Source: Nectonema munidae (taxonomy: Eukaryota; Nematomorpha; Nectonematoida; Nectonematidae). From it: DNA of 64,000 nt. Below the pieces are notes generated by a model. The model saw only the letters and a program-made list of their open reading frames with translations, made no database searches and was not told the origin of the DNA. Numbering within the stretch: position 1 is the first letter of the stretch; each line of letters opens with the position of its first letter. Location of the stretch: contig JAUIRK010000372.1 of assembly GCA_030549495.1 (NCBI GenBank), positions 1-64,000 on the forward strand, given 5' to 3'. A program made the translations under genes and the position numbers. Below are positions 9,111 to 19,262 of this stretch, piece by piece.

Positions 9111-10493
9111 TTATGATAAATGTATATTATGCATAACATCATAATTGTAGTTCATTATCAGGTACTTTGCAACGTTTTCATCATTAAAATTTCGATTTTT
9201 GTTCAATATATTATTTAGCATTGAGAAACTTCTTTCGACTTTTATTGAAGTTGGCTGCGCATTTTCCAACAAACTGTACAGATGTGGGCTAATATCTTCT
9301 CTTGTTTTTTTCATGATAATTTCCACATCATTATTTTCTAATCTGTTGGAAATATATTTATCCAAGTCACAAATGTCGTCCATGATTTTTAGGTGTACTA
9401 TATCTTGATATGCCTCATGAACACAGTAATTCTCATCTTTGCACTTTTCCACTAAATCCAGCAACGGTTTGTACTTTAATATTTCCTTCAAGTTTTCTGA
9501 TAAAGATTCTACAACAATGGCTTCTTTAGCTTTTTCAACAATAGTTCCATCATCAGAAAACTCAAGCACAATATTCCTAACATCAACGTATTTTTCTGCA
9601 TACCAAAAAGCAGCTCTCAACCAAGACGCCCATCTTGTAACAACAGGCTTAGGTGGTAAGCCAATTTCTTGGAAAATTTTCTGCCTTCTTTTGTTTTTCA
9701 CCGTCAACATCTTGAGAGAAGAAATTAGATTATCAACTTTTCCAAATCTTATTCTGATATTCAAGCAACAATTATGCAAAAGATGCGCCAAACAAAATAT
9801 ATGGAATAAATTTGGATACAAAATTTTTAAGGTCTTTCCAGCTTTTTTCATGTATGTAGCTGCATCAGTAATAAGAAGAACAAAGTTTTCTCTTTTTGTT
9901 CCCAGGTATTTTATTTCTTCATCAATAATTTGCGTAATTTTTTGGCTATCAACTGAAGTTGAAAAACAAACGGAGTCAATTAGGTACGCTTTTTTAGGGA
10001 AATTTAAATCACCAACTAAAACATTAACATAAGACTTGTTTGCGAATGTAGACTCATCTACAATTAAAAACAAGTAGCTATCTTTCACTTTTTTCTTTAT
10101 ACTCTCTTTAACACATTCTGCAAGACTTTTAATGTAGTATCGACAGGAATTTGCATTGGGGCATTCATAACCCATGTATTTGAATAATTCTTTAATTGAA
10201 GGATGATTCAGTTTATTAAGAGGTATATTTGCTGATAAGAAAGATTCTGTTACTTTTTTTATGAAATTATTATCGTGAATGAAGGTTTGACTGGAAGAAG
10301 ATGGAAGATTAACTTTTTTTGAGTGTTTTTCAGTTTTTCTATGACTTTCAATAAAAAACAATTTGCTGTGATTAACGAGGCAGTTACAAAGCTTGCAAAA
10401 AAGTTCATTTTTAGGAGTTGTTTTGAACTCATCAGGAAACTTTACTAATATTTCTTTAACCTTTTGCGATGAACTTTTTGCAGTTTTTGGCAT
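9111..10493 (-). CDS. hAT-family transposase, intact
   Basis: A 460-residue open frame without interruption. Residues 15-55 form a CGGBP1-like BED-type zinc finger (ELFCKLCNCLVNH, then ESHRKTEKHSKK). The RNase H-like catalytic core follows: LIVDESTFANKS (about 145-156), VLLITDAATYMKKAG (about 205-219), then HIFCLAHLLHNCC and VVTRWASWLRAAFWY (about 287-301). The C-terminal hAT dimerisation segment is present (TSIKVERSFSMLNNIL, about 415-430). Known hAT proteins cut and paste DNA and make 8-bp target duplications. The ATG at 10493 is chosen because it precedes the zinc finger directly. Its intact state suggests recent activity or domestication. The family is well supported; the subfamily is not settled. 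Confidence 0.9.
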   Translation of the reverse strand: MPKTAKSSSQKVKEILVKFPDEFKTTPKNELFCKLCNCLVNHSKLFFIESHRKTEKHSKKVNLPSSSSQTFIHDNNFIKKVTESFLSANIPLNKLNHPSIKELFKYMGYECPNANSCRYYIKSLAECVKESIKKKVKDSYLFLIVDESTFANKSYVNVLVGDLNFPKKAYLIDSVCFSTSVDSQKITQIIDEEIKYLGTKRENFVLLITDAATYMKKAGKTLKILYPNLFHIFCLAHLLHNCCLNIRIRFGKVDNLISSLKMLTVKNKRRQKIFQEIGLPPKPVVTRWASWLRAAFWYAEKYVDVRNIVLEFSDDGTIVEKAKEAIVVESLSENLKEILKYKPLLDLVEKCKDENYCVHEAYQDIVHLKIMDDICDLDKYISNRLENNDVEIIMKKTREDISPHLYSLLENAQPTSIKVERSFSMLNNILNKNRNFNDENVAKYLIMNYNYDVMHNIHLS

Positions 10494-11519
10494 TTGTCAA
10501 ACAAGAGAAAACATCAAAAACAACTTATACTAGCTTAGTTATGAAAAAATTCAAAAGTAGTAAGAAATTGGAATTCGAAATATAAAAAAACAAGCGAAAA
10601 GGAAATTATATGACAACTGAGTAATTAGAGATTTGTATAAATGAAAGTTTCGACAGATGTCAATGAGTTAGTGTATTACTGTTTCAATAATGATCTATAA
10701 AAGAAAAGCATCTTTGGCTTCTTACATAAGTGATAGATATCTAACGTATATCTATGTCAAAGATAAATAATTGAAAGAGATTGCTAAGCTTTTCTCAGAC
10801 ACAATAATGTTGTCATTTTGAGCAAACAAAATTGTTACATACGTGATATCAAACATACATAGAAAGAACATATGTCAAAAATAAATAATGGAAAAAGACT
10901 ATTGAAGAAACTTTTTCTCAGATTATTATTGACAATGATGTTTTCATTTTGTTCTTGATTTAGAGTAATTCGAAGGCATGAAATGTTATTCGAATGTGGG
11001 AAATGAGTGTTGTAATAGAAATAAAATCATAACGTAAGCATATTTGAGTATCAAAGATGTTCATTTAACAAATTTGCATACAGTCTATCCTAGATCTAAC
11101 TTACCCTGATTTTGCGTTGAGTAAATTTCATGTCATTGCAGAATTATCGTTTATTATTAATTTTTTTTTTATTTTATGTATCAAAAATTTTATAAATGTA
11201 GGCAAGTCGTAGTCGTAAAGTTTGTTCTACAATAAGTAACATATATAAAGCTAGTTAGACAACAAAACAGTGCATTCTTAAGGAATGCAAAGGATAACAA
11301 GTCGACTCTATCGCGTAATTGTTATCCCCGATGAAATTCTACTTTGTCAATATACTTGCCACCAAATGAGTTTTCAATGTATAACACTATTTAACATCGT
11401 TCAATTTGGACCATTTGTCATCCAGGATAGGATTTTTGTGTTATATGATTGATAAGTTAAAGGTCAACCTAGACTTCACTGATCTTGTGATTTATTTCTG
11501 GGTGCCAGCCTCCTCTCGG
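10494..11519. other. Non-coding right part of hAT region
   Basis: AT-rich. Two diverged direct repeats of about 90 bp lie at 10745-10830 and 10860-10955 (shared phrase atgtcaaagataaataa, variant atgtcaaaaataaataa). Two neighbouring palindromes occur at 11271-11289 (TGCATTC, 5-base loop, GAATGCA) and 11292-11327 (GGATAACAA with its complement TTGTTATCC). No gene seen. Confidence 0.6.
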
Positions 11520-11700
11520 AAAAAAAAAAGTGGGGGGCTGTGTTTTTAAAAATAAAAATTTATAAAAAAAACCCCCCCCCCTTTTTAATAAATTTTTTTT
11601 TTATATAATATATAAAAAAATAAACTTACTCTATAAAAAAAAAAAAAAAAATTACTTTTTATTTAATTTTTAATTTAAAAAAAATTAAATTTTTTACTTT
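11520..11700. other. Homopolymer-rich stretch, likely sequence artefact
   Basis: Long runs of A, T, C and G follow each other (for example a 13-C run after a run of A near 11567-11580), unlike natural sequence elsewhere in the window. The same texture occurs at 50800-51325. I read it as poor consensus or gap-fill. Confidence 0.6.
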
Positions 11701-11928
11701 TATGCTTCTATTTCAGCGTTTCTAAAATATACTAGCATTAAAATAAAAATTGACTTTTTCGCTTTGCGCTTCCGTTAACACACACGTTTTTGTTGCTCTC
11801 TCTCTCTCTTTACTGCTTACTGCTTACTCTCTCTTTCCTCGTATTTCCTCATCCTTTCTCACTGTACTCACGCACACTCGCCTTCTCACTCACTCATTAC
11901 ATACTTTCATTCACATATTCTCCCATAG

Positions 11929-13187
11929 ATGAAGAATAAAAAGAAGTCTAGCCAAGATCCTGGTCTAGACACAAGTAATATTCATAACAATAATATAATA
12001 GCTAGGAATGAAAAGATTATTACGCAAATTCGTAATAATCTCTCAGTTAAGTCCGACTCGAGCTCCTCTGAGTGCGAATCCGATACCAGGAAAACTCAAA
12101 GCAAAAGAGACCACCCCTCGGACTCCAAATCGGATGGGGAATTTATCATAGTAAAGAGACGCACTAAACGCCAAGTCGTTAAGGCAGCTGCTGACACAGT
12201 CAGACCTAGGCCCAAATTTATCACTGTATTTTTAAAAAATATACCCAATCTTGGTAGTAAGCTGGCCACTTACAAAGAAATAATTTCACAAAAACCCAGG
12301 GTAAAAATTATTAACATGTTCAAATTGGGGAAACTCAATCTTATTAAAGTCTTGGTCGAGGATGTTGAGTCCAAGGACGCTCTCCTCCAACCCTTCTCCA
12401 AATGGCCATTTGTAAAGGGGTACGTACCCAAGGAAAAGGCGTGTGCAATAGTGATCAAGGGGTTGACGATGCAAGACGCATCAGATGTCTCTGATGCCAT
12501 AAAACTCCTTGGGTACACATGTGCTGTTGAACCTCTATTTAAATCTATGGAAAAAGGGTCATGCTTAAAGGTAACCCTCGACAGCAAGGTAACTGTCGAT
12601 AATCTGACAAAAAATGGACTCAACATTCTTGGCCTAAGATTTCGTTGCCATGAATTTCGTCCGAGAGCCAAAGCTCTACAATGTTACAAGTGCCAAAAAT
12701 TAGGACACGTGTCAGCAGCATGCCAAAACAAAGAATGCTGTTTAATATGTGGGGGGGGGAACATGACCGCCGCACATGCAAGGAAACTCCAAAGGTAAGC
12801 AAATGCTATCTCTGCGGAGCCGAGGGACACTCCGCCGCATTTAACAACTGTCCAACAAAGATAGCAGCTCTTCAACACAAAGATGCCTCAAAAAAATCAC
12901 AGGTAAAGCCAAAGCAAGAAACTACCAAGGTAAATATTAAGGCTAAGCCTGTGCAAGTAAACAAGCCCAAGCCATACATTCCAAAAACAGTATTAGCGGA
13001 GTCCTCTTATTCACAAGCAGTGACCAGCCCTATTTTACCTAAGGCACCATTATTAAATGAGCCTTCCTTCTCTGAGGAAGCCATTATGAAAATAGCGCTT
13101 TCCATTTTTAAATCCCCAGTGTTCAAAGAACAACTGGAAAAAATGATGAGCGCAGTGGCTGCAGATCTTCTGCTAGAGTGTCAGTAA
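11929..13187 (+). pseudogene. LINE-1 ORF1 (gag-like), frameshifted
   Basis: The start MKNKKKSSQDPG aligns with LINE-2 ORF1 at 21941. It has a Ser/Lys-rich N-terminus, a jockey-type nucleic-acid-binding domain (FITVFLKNIPNLGSKL, IKGLTM, GSCLKV) and three CCHC zinc knuckles (CYKCQKLGHVSAAC, then CCLICGG, then CYLCGAEGHSAAFNNC). The frame breaks in a G run near 12751-12760, where LINE-2 has fewer G, so 11929-12798 and 12681-13187 lie in different frames. A homopolymer sequencing error is possible. ORF1 proteins of jockey elements bind the element RNA. Protein identity to LINE-2 ORF1 is only about 60 per cent by eye. Confidence 0.88.
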
Positions 13188-13213
13188 TTAGGATAGTGTA
13201 GTGCCAATCTGTC

Positions 13214-15897
13214 ATGCTCAAATTTTTGCATTTCAACATTAATGGCTTGGCTAAGAAACGTAGCGCTCTAATTGAGCTTCTGGCCGAACATAGCATAGAC
13301 GTCTTCTCTCTGAATGAAGTCAAATCTCAAGCCAAGTATTCCATCCGCATCCTCGGATATAGGACATTTGTGCACCCTGGAACAAGCCACTCGCGAGGTC
13401 TAGCAATGGGTGTGCGAGAGGGGTTAAAGGTTTCCAGCTTCACAATAAGTGACTCTGGGGACTCAATGGCTCTGAAGCTTGATCTTGGTAGAGCTGGACA
13501 TTTAGTTGTGCTGGGTTGTTACAACCCGCCTAGTAACCCTCTGTTGGACTACGAATTTATTGAAAAATATCTTCGTTCCTCCGATAAGGTGCTACTACTA
13601 GGTGACCTAAACGCTCACCACACTAGACTGTTTAGTGAAACCAATAGCGCGGCTGGCACCGACTTACTCAAGTTGGTAGAGGATTCGTATGCGTTTATCG
13701 CTAACGATCCAACACCGACTCGTGAAAAGAATGTGTTAGACCTTGCAATCATGTCTTTTAATCTAAGACCACTTCTAGCCTCAATAGTGGTTATCCAGGA
13801 TTGCTGTGTATCTGATCACAAGCCCTTGTTGGTCACAGTTTCTTTAGGTCCACAATTCACAGCTGACAAGGGAAATTTAGTGAAGAGGTGGGTCTTCAGC
13901 CAAGCCAACTGGGATAGGTTTAGGTCGCTACTAAATGATTCAGCCCCGCGGGTCATGATGTGCATAGGAGTAAAACCTCCTGAGGAACTCGCGGAGTGTG
14001 TCAACGATGCTATTCTCTCCGCGGCACGAGAGGCAGTTCCCTTGAAGGAGGTTAGAAAATACGAAAATCCAATTCCGAAGAATGTCCTATTACTCATCAA
14101 AGAAAAACGAGCTCTCTATAGAAAATACATTCACACTAGGGACGCCGAGACAAAGAATCTCATCAATCGATTACAAAAACTCATTAGGAAAAAGCTCGGC
14201 GAAACCACATCTAGGAAAGTCACAAGTATCACAAAAGCCTCTAACCCGCTACAGGGCTCTTCGAAGTTCTGGAACCTGGTTAGAGGTCTGAAGCCTGGCT
14301 GCAAAGGTCCAACGTCGGTCACTTGGAATAACCGAACAGCCATTGAGGCGGAAGATAAATGTGCACTGCTTGCTGATTATTACGAAGATGTGTATAGGAC
14401 AAATCCAGGTCCGAAAAATTTTAATTCTGAAATTGGGTTTTTTAGGCGTTTACCTGCGACGAACGACACTAACTTCATCCTAGAGGACCTGGTTCAAATC
14501 ATTAAAAAGCTTAAAGCTAGGAAAGCGGCGGGATGGGATGGGATGAAGTTAGTAATCTATTCATCAAGAATCTTCCCCCTAGGTTTAGGGACGTCTTGCT
14601 GGCAATATATAACTCTTTTATAAAAGATGGGTTTTACCCAGACTGCTATAAAAGGGCTATACTTATTTGTGTGCCAAAGGCTGGCAAGAAGAGCGGCAAA
14701 CCGAGTGACCTACGGCCTATCAGTCTTCTCCCTTGCCTGAGCAAAGTGTATGACAAATTAATTTTTGGAGTACTCGATGCTTGGTGCAAGGAGCATGCAA
14801 TTATCCCACAAGAACAGTTTGGATTCCAAAAAGGTTTGTCAACAAATCATGCTCTGCTTACCTTGCATCATGATGTTGCAAAAAGCTTAAATGATGGCCT
14901 CTACGTAGGGATGATATCTTACGACCTGGAGAAGGCTTTCGATACGGTCTGGCATGAGGGTTTGCTGTTCAAACTAAGTAGCATGTTTGTGCCATCATGT
15001 ATCTTCAAGGTAGTTCACAGTTTCCTTTCTCGACGCTCATTCCAGATCAGAATAAATAACAAATTTTCAAGGAGAATAAGCCTAGGCCGCGGGGTCCCCC
15101 AAGGTTCACCTCTAAGCCCTCTTCTGTTCAACTTCTACATATCTGATATTAGGGACTCTTTCAATAAGTCAATCTATGCTAGGATAATCAGTTTCGCAGA
15201 CGACATATGTGTATATTACGCCGCTAAGCGTGTTCCGCGTATTTGCAAACACCTTACGGACGTAAATACCATATTAGGGGGGTATTTCACTGGATGGAAC
15301 CTTAAGGTGAATTACTCTAAATGCAAGTTCATCATCTTTGGCGCTAATTGTCCCAAAAATAACCCGCCAACTATAGGGAATATTCCCCGAGTTCGCCACC
15401 TAAAATATCTAGGAATCAATTGGGATGCAGGATTTAGTTTTCATCGTGAAGCTCACGAAAAGATAAAAAAGGGGAAGAAGGATCTAGCGCTATATGGATG
15501 TCTTAAAGACCTTGGGGTCAATTCCACGGTGGTAGGCAAGGTCATTAAAATCCTAACAATGCCGAAATTGACTTATGGAAACTCCATTTTGGGATGCCTT
15601 CCCTCAACTTGGACCAACAAAATAGATGACCTCGTGTATAAACTTTTTAGGACTGTTTATGGCAACCCTTTCACTATTGCTCATAGCCGGACCTCCTTTT
15701 CCTGGTTCCAGAAAAGGTTGGAGAAATTAAATAAAAAGTTTATTGAAAAATTGAGAACACACAAGCATTGCCCACAATTATGCCAAGCTTGGGAGCTCAC
15801 GCAAACCCAGGCTGAAGCGTTCTTGGGGGTATATGCTAAAAAAAAGAGAAAAATTATCCTAGGTGACTACCCATATACAATAGCCCCCAAGCAATAG
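13214..15897 (+). pseudogene. LINE-1 ORF2: endonuclease-reverse transcriptase, frameshifted
   Basis: The N-terminal APE-type endonuclease starts LKFLHFNINGLAKKRSALIE and includes LLLGDLNAHH and SDHKPLLV. The reverse transcriptase follows (YDLEKAFDTVWHEG, GRGVPQGSPLSPLLFN, FADDICVYY). Compared with LINE-2, a 5-bp GGGAT duplication at about 14528-14543 shifts the frame, so 13214-14623 and 14533-15897 are in different frames. There is no RNase H domain, as usual for jockey. About ten residues differ from LINE-2 over ~890. The upstream spacer from the ORF1 stop is 26 bp. Confidence 0.92.
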
Positions 15898-16686
15898 GGA
15901 ATTCTGCGTTCTGCGATATAGTTCTGTTTTTTTTCTGAGTTCTAGATCCGCCTACTTAAATTTAGGATTGGCACAAGGTATAAGTCCCAAAACAGTTTCA
16001 TCTTACGAGCTAGGTTAGGCATAGTCGGTAATCTGGCCTCTACAGGAGTCCGCTTGTAGGACCGTTTAAACATACATTCCAATATTAAAATCATATATCC
16101 TAGGGACGACATTTAGGGATGGAGTCAAATTCCAGGGGTAGATTGTTCCTAACCTAGCATGCCTTAAATTATGTATATCTTTCTTAACCCTATAACATGT
16201 ATTAAATATTATTTATTAATAATATATAAGATATTGCATGCCTTCAAACGCTTCTATTTTTGTAGCATATACCTTTTATAATCATATTCTTTTATTTAGG
16301 AACAAGATACATTCCGTTGTGCCGGTTTTTTACCCTGGTTTTCTTCCTCTGAAGAATTCAAAGGTTTTTACGGTTAGGTAGTGCTCTAGCGACGCGATTC
16401 TACGTGGTTAGTAATCAAGCTATCACTAGACAATAAGTTTGTTTCCCAAATTGGGAGCGTTCGCGTTAGGATTGTATCGTTCTCTCAGTTGTATTTATAT
16501 ATTGTCTCATAAATTCTTGTAAAATACTATATATAATAGAGCTATTCTTTTGTAACAAGGGCCGATTGGTGTTTAGTGGGATGGAAAGTCCAGTTAGACT
16601 TGGACTCAGCATTCCGGGCGGGCCACGATATCCGAAAGGATGGGTGCGAACGTCACAAAACAACTTAATTAATTAATTAATTAATT
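15898..16686 (+). other. LINE-1 3' UTR and TTAA tail
   Basis: Non-coding, nearly identical to 25828-26608. The last 180 bp recur inverted at 8747-8926 and, more diverged, at 17606-17700. The tail is about 14 bp of TTAA repeat instead of poly(A). Confidence 0.9.
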
Positions 16687-16736
16687 CTCGCTCTTGCATA
16701 TCATAAATTTTTTCTATTAACCCTAAATTAATAATC

Positions 16737-17108
16737 ATGGCTCCAAAACCAAGTGGAAAAGCTGTAAAAAAGTCTGTGAAACCCAAATCAACAGTTGGCA
16801 ATCCTGATAAAAAGAGAAAGAAAAGTAGGAAGGAATCGTACAGTATTTATATTTACAAAGTTTTGCGACAAGTCCATCCTGATACTGGAATAAGTAGTAA
16901 AGCTATGTCTATAATGAATTCATTCGTTAATGATCTCTTTGAAAGGATTGCAGCAGAGTCTTCAAAATTAGCGCATTATAATAAAAAAGCTACAATATCT
17001 AGTAGAGAAATTCAGACGGCAGTTAGATTACTTTTACCTGGAGAATTGGCCAAACATGCTGTAAGCGAAGGCACGAAAGCTGTAACAAAGTATACCTCTT
17101 CTAAATAA
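16737..17108 (+). CDS. H2B: Histone H2B (replication-dependent)
   Basis: A complete 123-residue H2B. The basic N-terminal tail ([16 protein letters not shown]) is followed by the histone fold: [20 protein letters not shown] (alpha 1), [20 protein letters not shown] (alpha 2), [20 protein letters not shown], and the C-terminal helix [20 protein letters not shown] ending YTSSK. It pairs with H2A in the nucleosome. The core matches arthropod H2B closely; [12 protein letters not shown] differs slightly from the common RLAHYNKRSTIT. The gene has no intron and is followed by a histone stem-loop (17152-17167). No other histone gene lies in the window, so it is an orphan or cluster-edge copy. LINE-1 ends only ~50 bp before the ATG, leaving no room for a usual histone promoter; it may be silent or use a promoter from the LINE. 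Confidence 0.96.
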   Translation: MAPKPSGKAVKKSVKPKSTVGNPDKKRKKSRKESYSIYIYKVLRQVHPDTGISSKAMSIMNSFVNDLFERIAAESSKLAHYNKKATISSREIQTAVRLLLPGELAKHAVSEGTKAVTKYTSSK

Positions 17109-17151
17109 AGTGTACTTTTTACCAAATTTTAATGTAAAAAGTTTACCCAAA

Positions 17152-17167
17152 AGCCCTTTTAAGGGCT
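17152..17167 (+). terminator. Histone mRNA 3' stem-loop
   Basis: AGCCCT, loop TTTA, AGGGCT: a perfect 6-bp stem with a 4-base loop, preceded by ACCCAA. It lies 44 bp after the H2B stop. This is the signal bound by SLBP for non-polyadenylated histone mRNA 3' processing. A purine-rich downstream element is not obvious. Confidence 0.93.
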
Positions 17168-17604
17168 ATAAATTATCATTTTGCTTTTTTATACAATTTT
17201 TTTATTTTGTAAAGGTATTTAAACTCACAAACCGTATATGTTATATTTTTCAGTGGCCCTTGCAAAGAAAATGTTTGCAATTATACATATACCATAAATA
17301 AATAGATGCAATATTCTCATTTCAATGAATATGTTGCACGAATATTTTTTTTTATTATACTTCTAGCACTTAAAAACATGTGTTACTTCATAAAACACCG
17401 GTATTCATAATTCGAATTTTAGCATAACGCATTATAATTACATACATGCTATCGCCAAAGTTGATGATTCCATTTTTTTTTTTATATACTTTGAAAATTT
17501 AAACAACCTTTCTGATTTTTAAATCAAAATATTAGATACATATTTTTTTAATTACAAATTGTTTTCAACAATTGCTCAAAATTCCTTATCTAAATATTAA
17601 GTTA
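17168..17604. other. AT-rich spacer, no gene seen
   Basis: Non-coding sequence downstream of H2B; long T runs near 17347 and 17472 and no recognisable element. Confidence 0.6.
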
Positions 17605-17605
17605 A

Positions 17606-17700
17606 AACGTTCGCATCCATCCTTACAAAGAACATGGGGTCGTCACCGAAATCTACTTAGACTTTTCATCCCACTAACACCACCCTTATACTGCATATTT
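17606..17700 (-). mobile_element. Older jockey LINE 3' end relic
   Basis: The phrase cgttcgcatccatcctt, followed by acttttcatcccactaacacc, is a diverged version of the LINE 3' end at 8772-8868 in the same orientation. Several gaps and substitutions separate them, so this is an older insertion of the same family. Confidence 0.75.
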
Positions 17701-18230
17701 ACACCTTGATAAATTTTATCTTATGTTTCAAATATATGAATACAGCTAAATGAACGATTTAAACCAAGCTTATTCAACCAAAGTAAAATTTTTTGAATTC
17801 AAGGAAAACAACAACAAATATTTCACCAATATTTAAATATATTTTGACACCGATTACAAAAAAAAGTAAAATATTGTACGTGTTCCATTTTTGTATCGTT
17901 TTACCCTTAAATAAAAATTTTTTAGAGCCTAGTGTTAATTTCGGGCCCGAAAGTAAAAAAAAAAAAGTTAGAAATAAATGATTTATTATCGAACAAAAAT
18001 TAACTTCATTTCAATAAAATATATTCACCATTATTACATTACCCTTTAAATGGAAAATTAGGATCGAAATTTTTCAATAAAATAAAAGATTGTTAAAATA
18101 CATGAGAAAAATGCATCAAAAATGACAGATTTGATTGATCTATCCGAAAAAATGAATACCACTATAGTTTTCAGAATGTAGGAAGTAGGGAATTTTGCTA
18201 AAAAAACCTTTTCATTTAAAGAAATGTTTT
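17701..18230. other. AT-rich spacer, no gene seen
   Basis: Several A runs (17850, 17955) and no open frame with recognisable similarity. Confidence 0.5.
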
Positions 18231-18237
18231 CAGAAGA

Positions 18238-18262
18238 GAGGGGGGTTGAAAAAACCCCCCTC
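18238..18262. other. GC-rich perfect hairpin
   Basis: GAGGGGGGTT, loop GAAAA, AACCCCCCTC: a perfect 10-bp stem. It stands out in very AT-rich DNA. The phrase ctcggcaca follows twice (18260 and 18286). It may be the end of a small element; no flanking duplication found. Confidence 0.7.
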
Positions 18263-18299
18263 GGCACAGAATAAAGCAAAAAAGCTCGGCACAAATAGG

Positions 18300-18645
18300 G
18301 TTTAGTTCATAATTTAAGGGCATTAGGAGTTTCTGTAAAAATAAGGAGAACGTGCAAAAAAGCTTCTCAATTGATTGGGCATAAAACTTTGCATACATTC
18401 TTTCAGTATTTATTCTGCTTTGGAGTTAGCAACACAAACTCTTTATGACTGATTCTTTGAAGATTTCACAGATATATGAGCTTTCAGGAGAGTTAGGAGA
18501 TCTTTATAAAAGGTGAACTTTGAAATATTATTATTACAAAATATGTAAAAAATAAATATTCCCGGAATTTGGATGAGCAAATTTAATTCGTGCAATAGCG
18601 TTGACATTTATTTTTCTTATGGTTCATTTGTTTATTTTTTGATTC
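18300..18645 (-). pseudogene. Helitron Rep-helicase linker fragment
   Basis: Matches 28930-29250 with moderate divergence (shared phrases aagggcattagg, gattgggcataaaactttg, ttcggagttagcaac or variant). That part of the Helitron protein reads IGRIKFVHPNSGD on the minus strand of the better copy. Here it is decayed. It jumps at about 18645 to the 3' minisatellite of the family, so order is rearranged. Confidence 0.75.
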
Positions 18646-18649
18646 TAAA

Positions 18650-18745
18650 CTCATCGCGCCTATACCTTGACCTTCCATTTTCAGAACAGAACCCAAACTA
18701 ATCTCGCTTATGCCTCGACCTTCCACCTTCAGAACAAAACAATAC
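18650..18745. repeat. Helitron 3' minisatellite, short (about 2 units)
   Basis: Two units of the 43-49-bp repeat found in long form at 30690-31500 (cctatac-ttgaccttcca and cttcagaacagaaccc). It follows the helicase C-terminus in minus-strand order, as expected for the Helitron 3' UTR. Confidence 0.8.
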
Positions 18746-18924
18746 AAAAAAATCAAGCAATCATACAATTATAAACAAAGATAATATACACAAATAAGAA
18801 AAAGTATCTAAATGTCACAAAACAAAGCAATACAAAAAAATAAATGTAAAATTATATAAAGAAAAAAAATAAACACAATAAAAATTATTTGAAAATAAGC
18901 CAAATAAATACATAAATAAGGCAA

Positions 18925-19262
18925 TTTAAAAAAGTATTAATGAGTTTTATTGATAAGATTTAAATACAACATTTTTTACATAAAAATAATTCATATCTTT
19001 GACAGGCTGGTCAATGAGGAATTTGATGGAGTCTTTCCTACGACAACGACTTAAGGCTACATATAGTAGTTGTCCATGAGTAAAAATGTCTTTATAGTTC
19101 TTCAGATAAATACCTACTCTGTCAAAGCTCTGTCCTTGAGATTTATTAATTGTTATTGCGTAGGCGAGGGAAATTGGAAATTGTGTGTGGAAAAGCTTGA
19201 ACGCTAAATCTCCATCTTGTGATGTCATTTTTATTCTTAGAATCAAAATCTTTTGCCTTCAA
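18925..19262 (-). pseudogene. Helitron PIF1-like helicase, C-terminal part
   Basis: The open frame 19246-18947 encodes the end of a PIF1-type helicase: FHTQFPISLAYAITINKSQG (helicase motif with TINKSQGQ), then YVALSRCRRKDSIKFLI (VALSR motif). Upstream sequence is lost beyond ~19262. In minus-strand order it would follow the helicase fragment at 28021-28885, the space between being taken by piggyBac-type DNA (19680-28016), so both could be halves of one Helitron. The missing middle of the helicase makes this uncertain. Confidence 0.9.

Larger units (their letters stand above)
8968..11768 (-). mobile_element. hAT DNA transposon, probably autonomous (ends tentative)
   Basis: Holds the intact hAT transposase at 9111-10493. 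On both sides the phrase cttccgtta-cac occurs (8960-8972 and 11769-11781); the same phrase is in the 5' UTR of LINE-2 (near 21786). I infer that the transposon sits inside the 5' UTR of LINE-1 and that this phrase is or includes the target duplication. The proposed ends share only a weak CGAAAAA match, and many attgac motifs cluster at 8985-9075 as subterminal repeats, so the ends are tentative. The interval also contains a corrupted-looking stretch at 11520-11700. Confidence 0.45.
11769..16686 (+). mobile_element. Jockey-type LINE-1
   Basis: A non-LTR retrotransposon with a pyrimidine-rich 5' UTR (ctctct runs, 11795-11830), ORF1 (11929-13187), ORF2 (13214-15897), a 3' UTR of ~770 bp and a tail of TTAA repeats ending at 16686. 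ORF2 and the 3' UTR are about 99 per cent identical to LINE-2 (21621-26608), but ORF1 is clearly divergent. Both ORFs are disrupted (see their entries). It may start further left (8947), if the hAT element lies within its 5' UTR. It ends about 50 bp from the H2B start codon. Confidence 0.93.
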
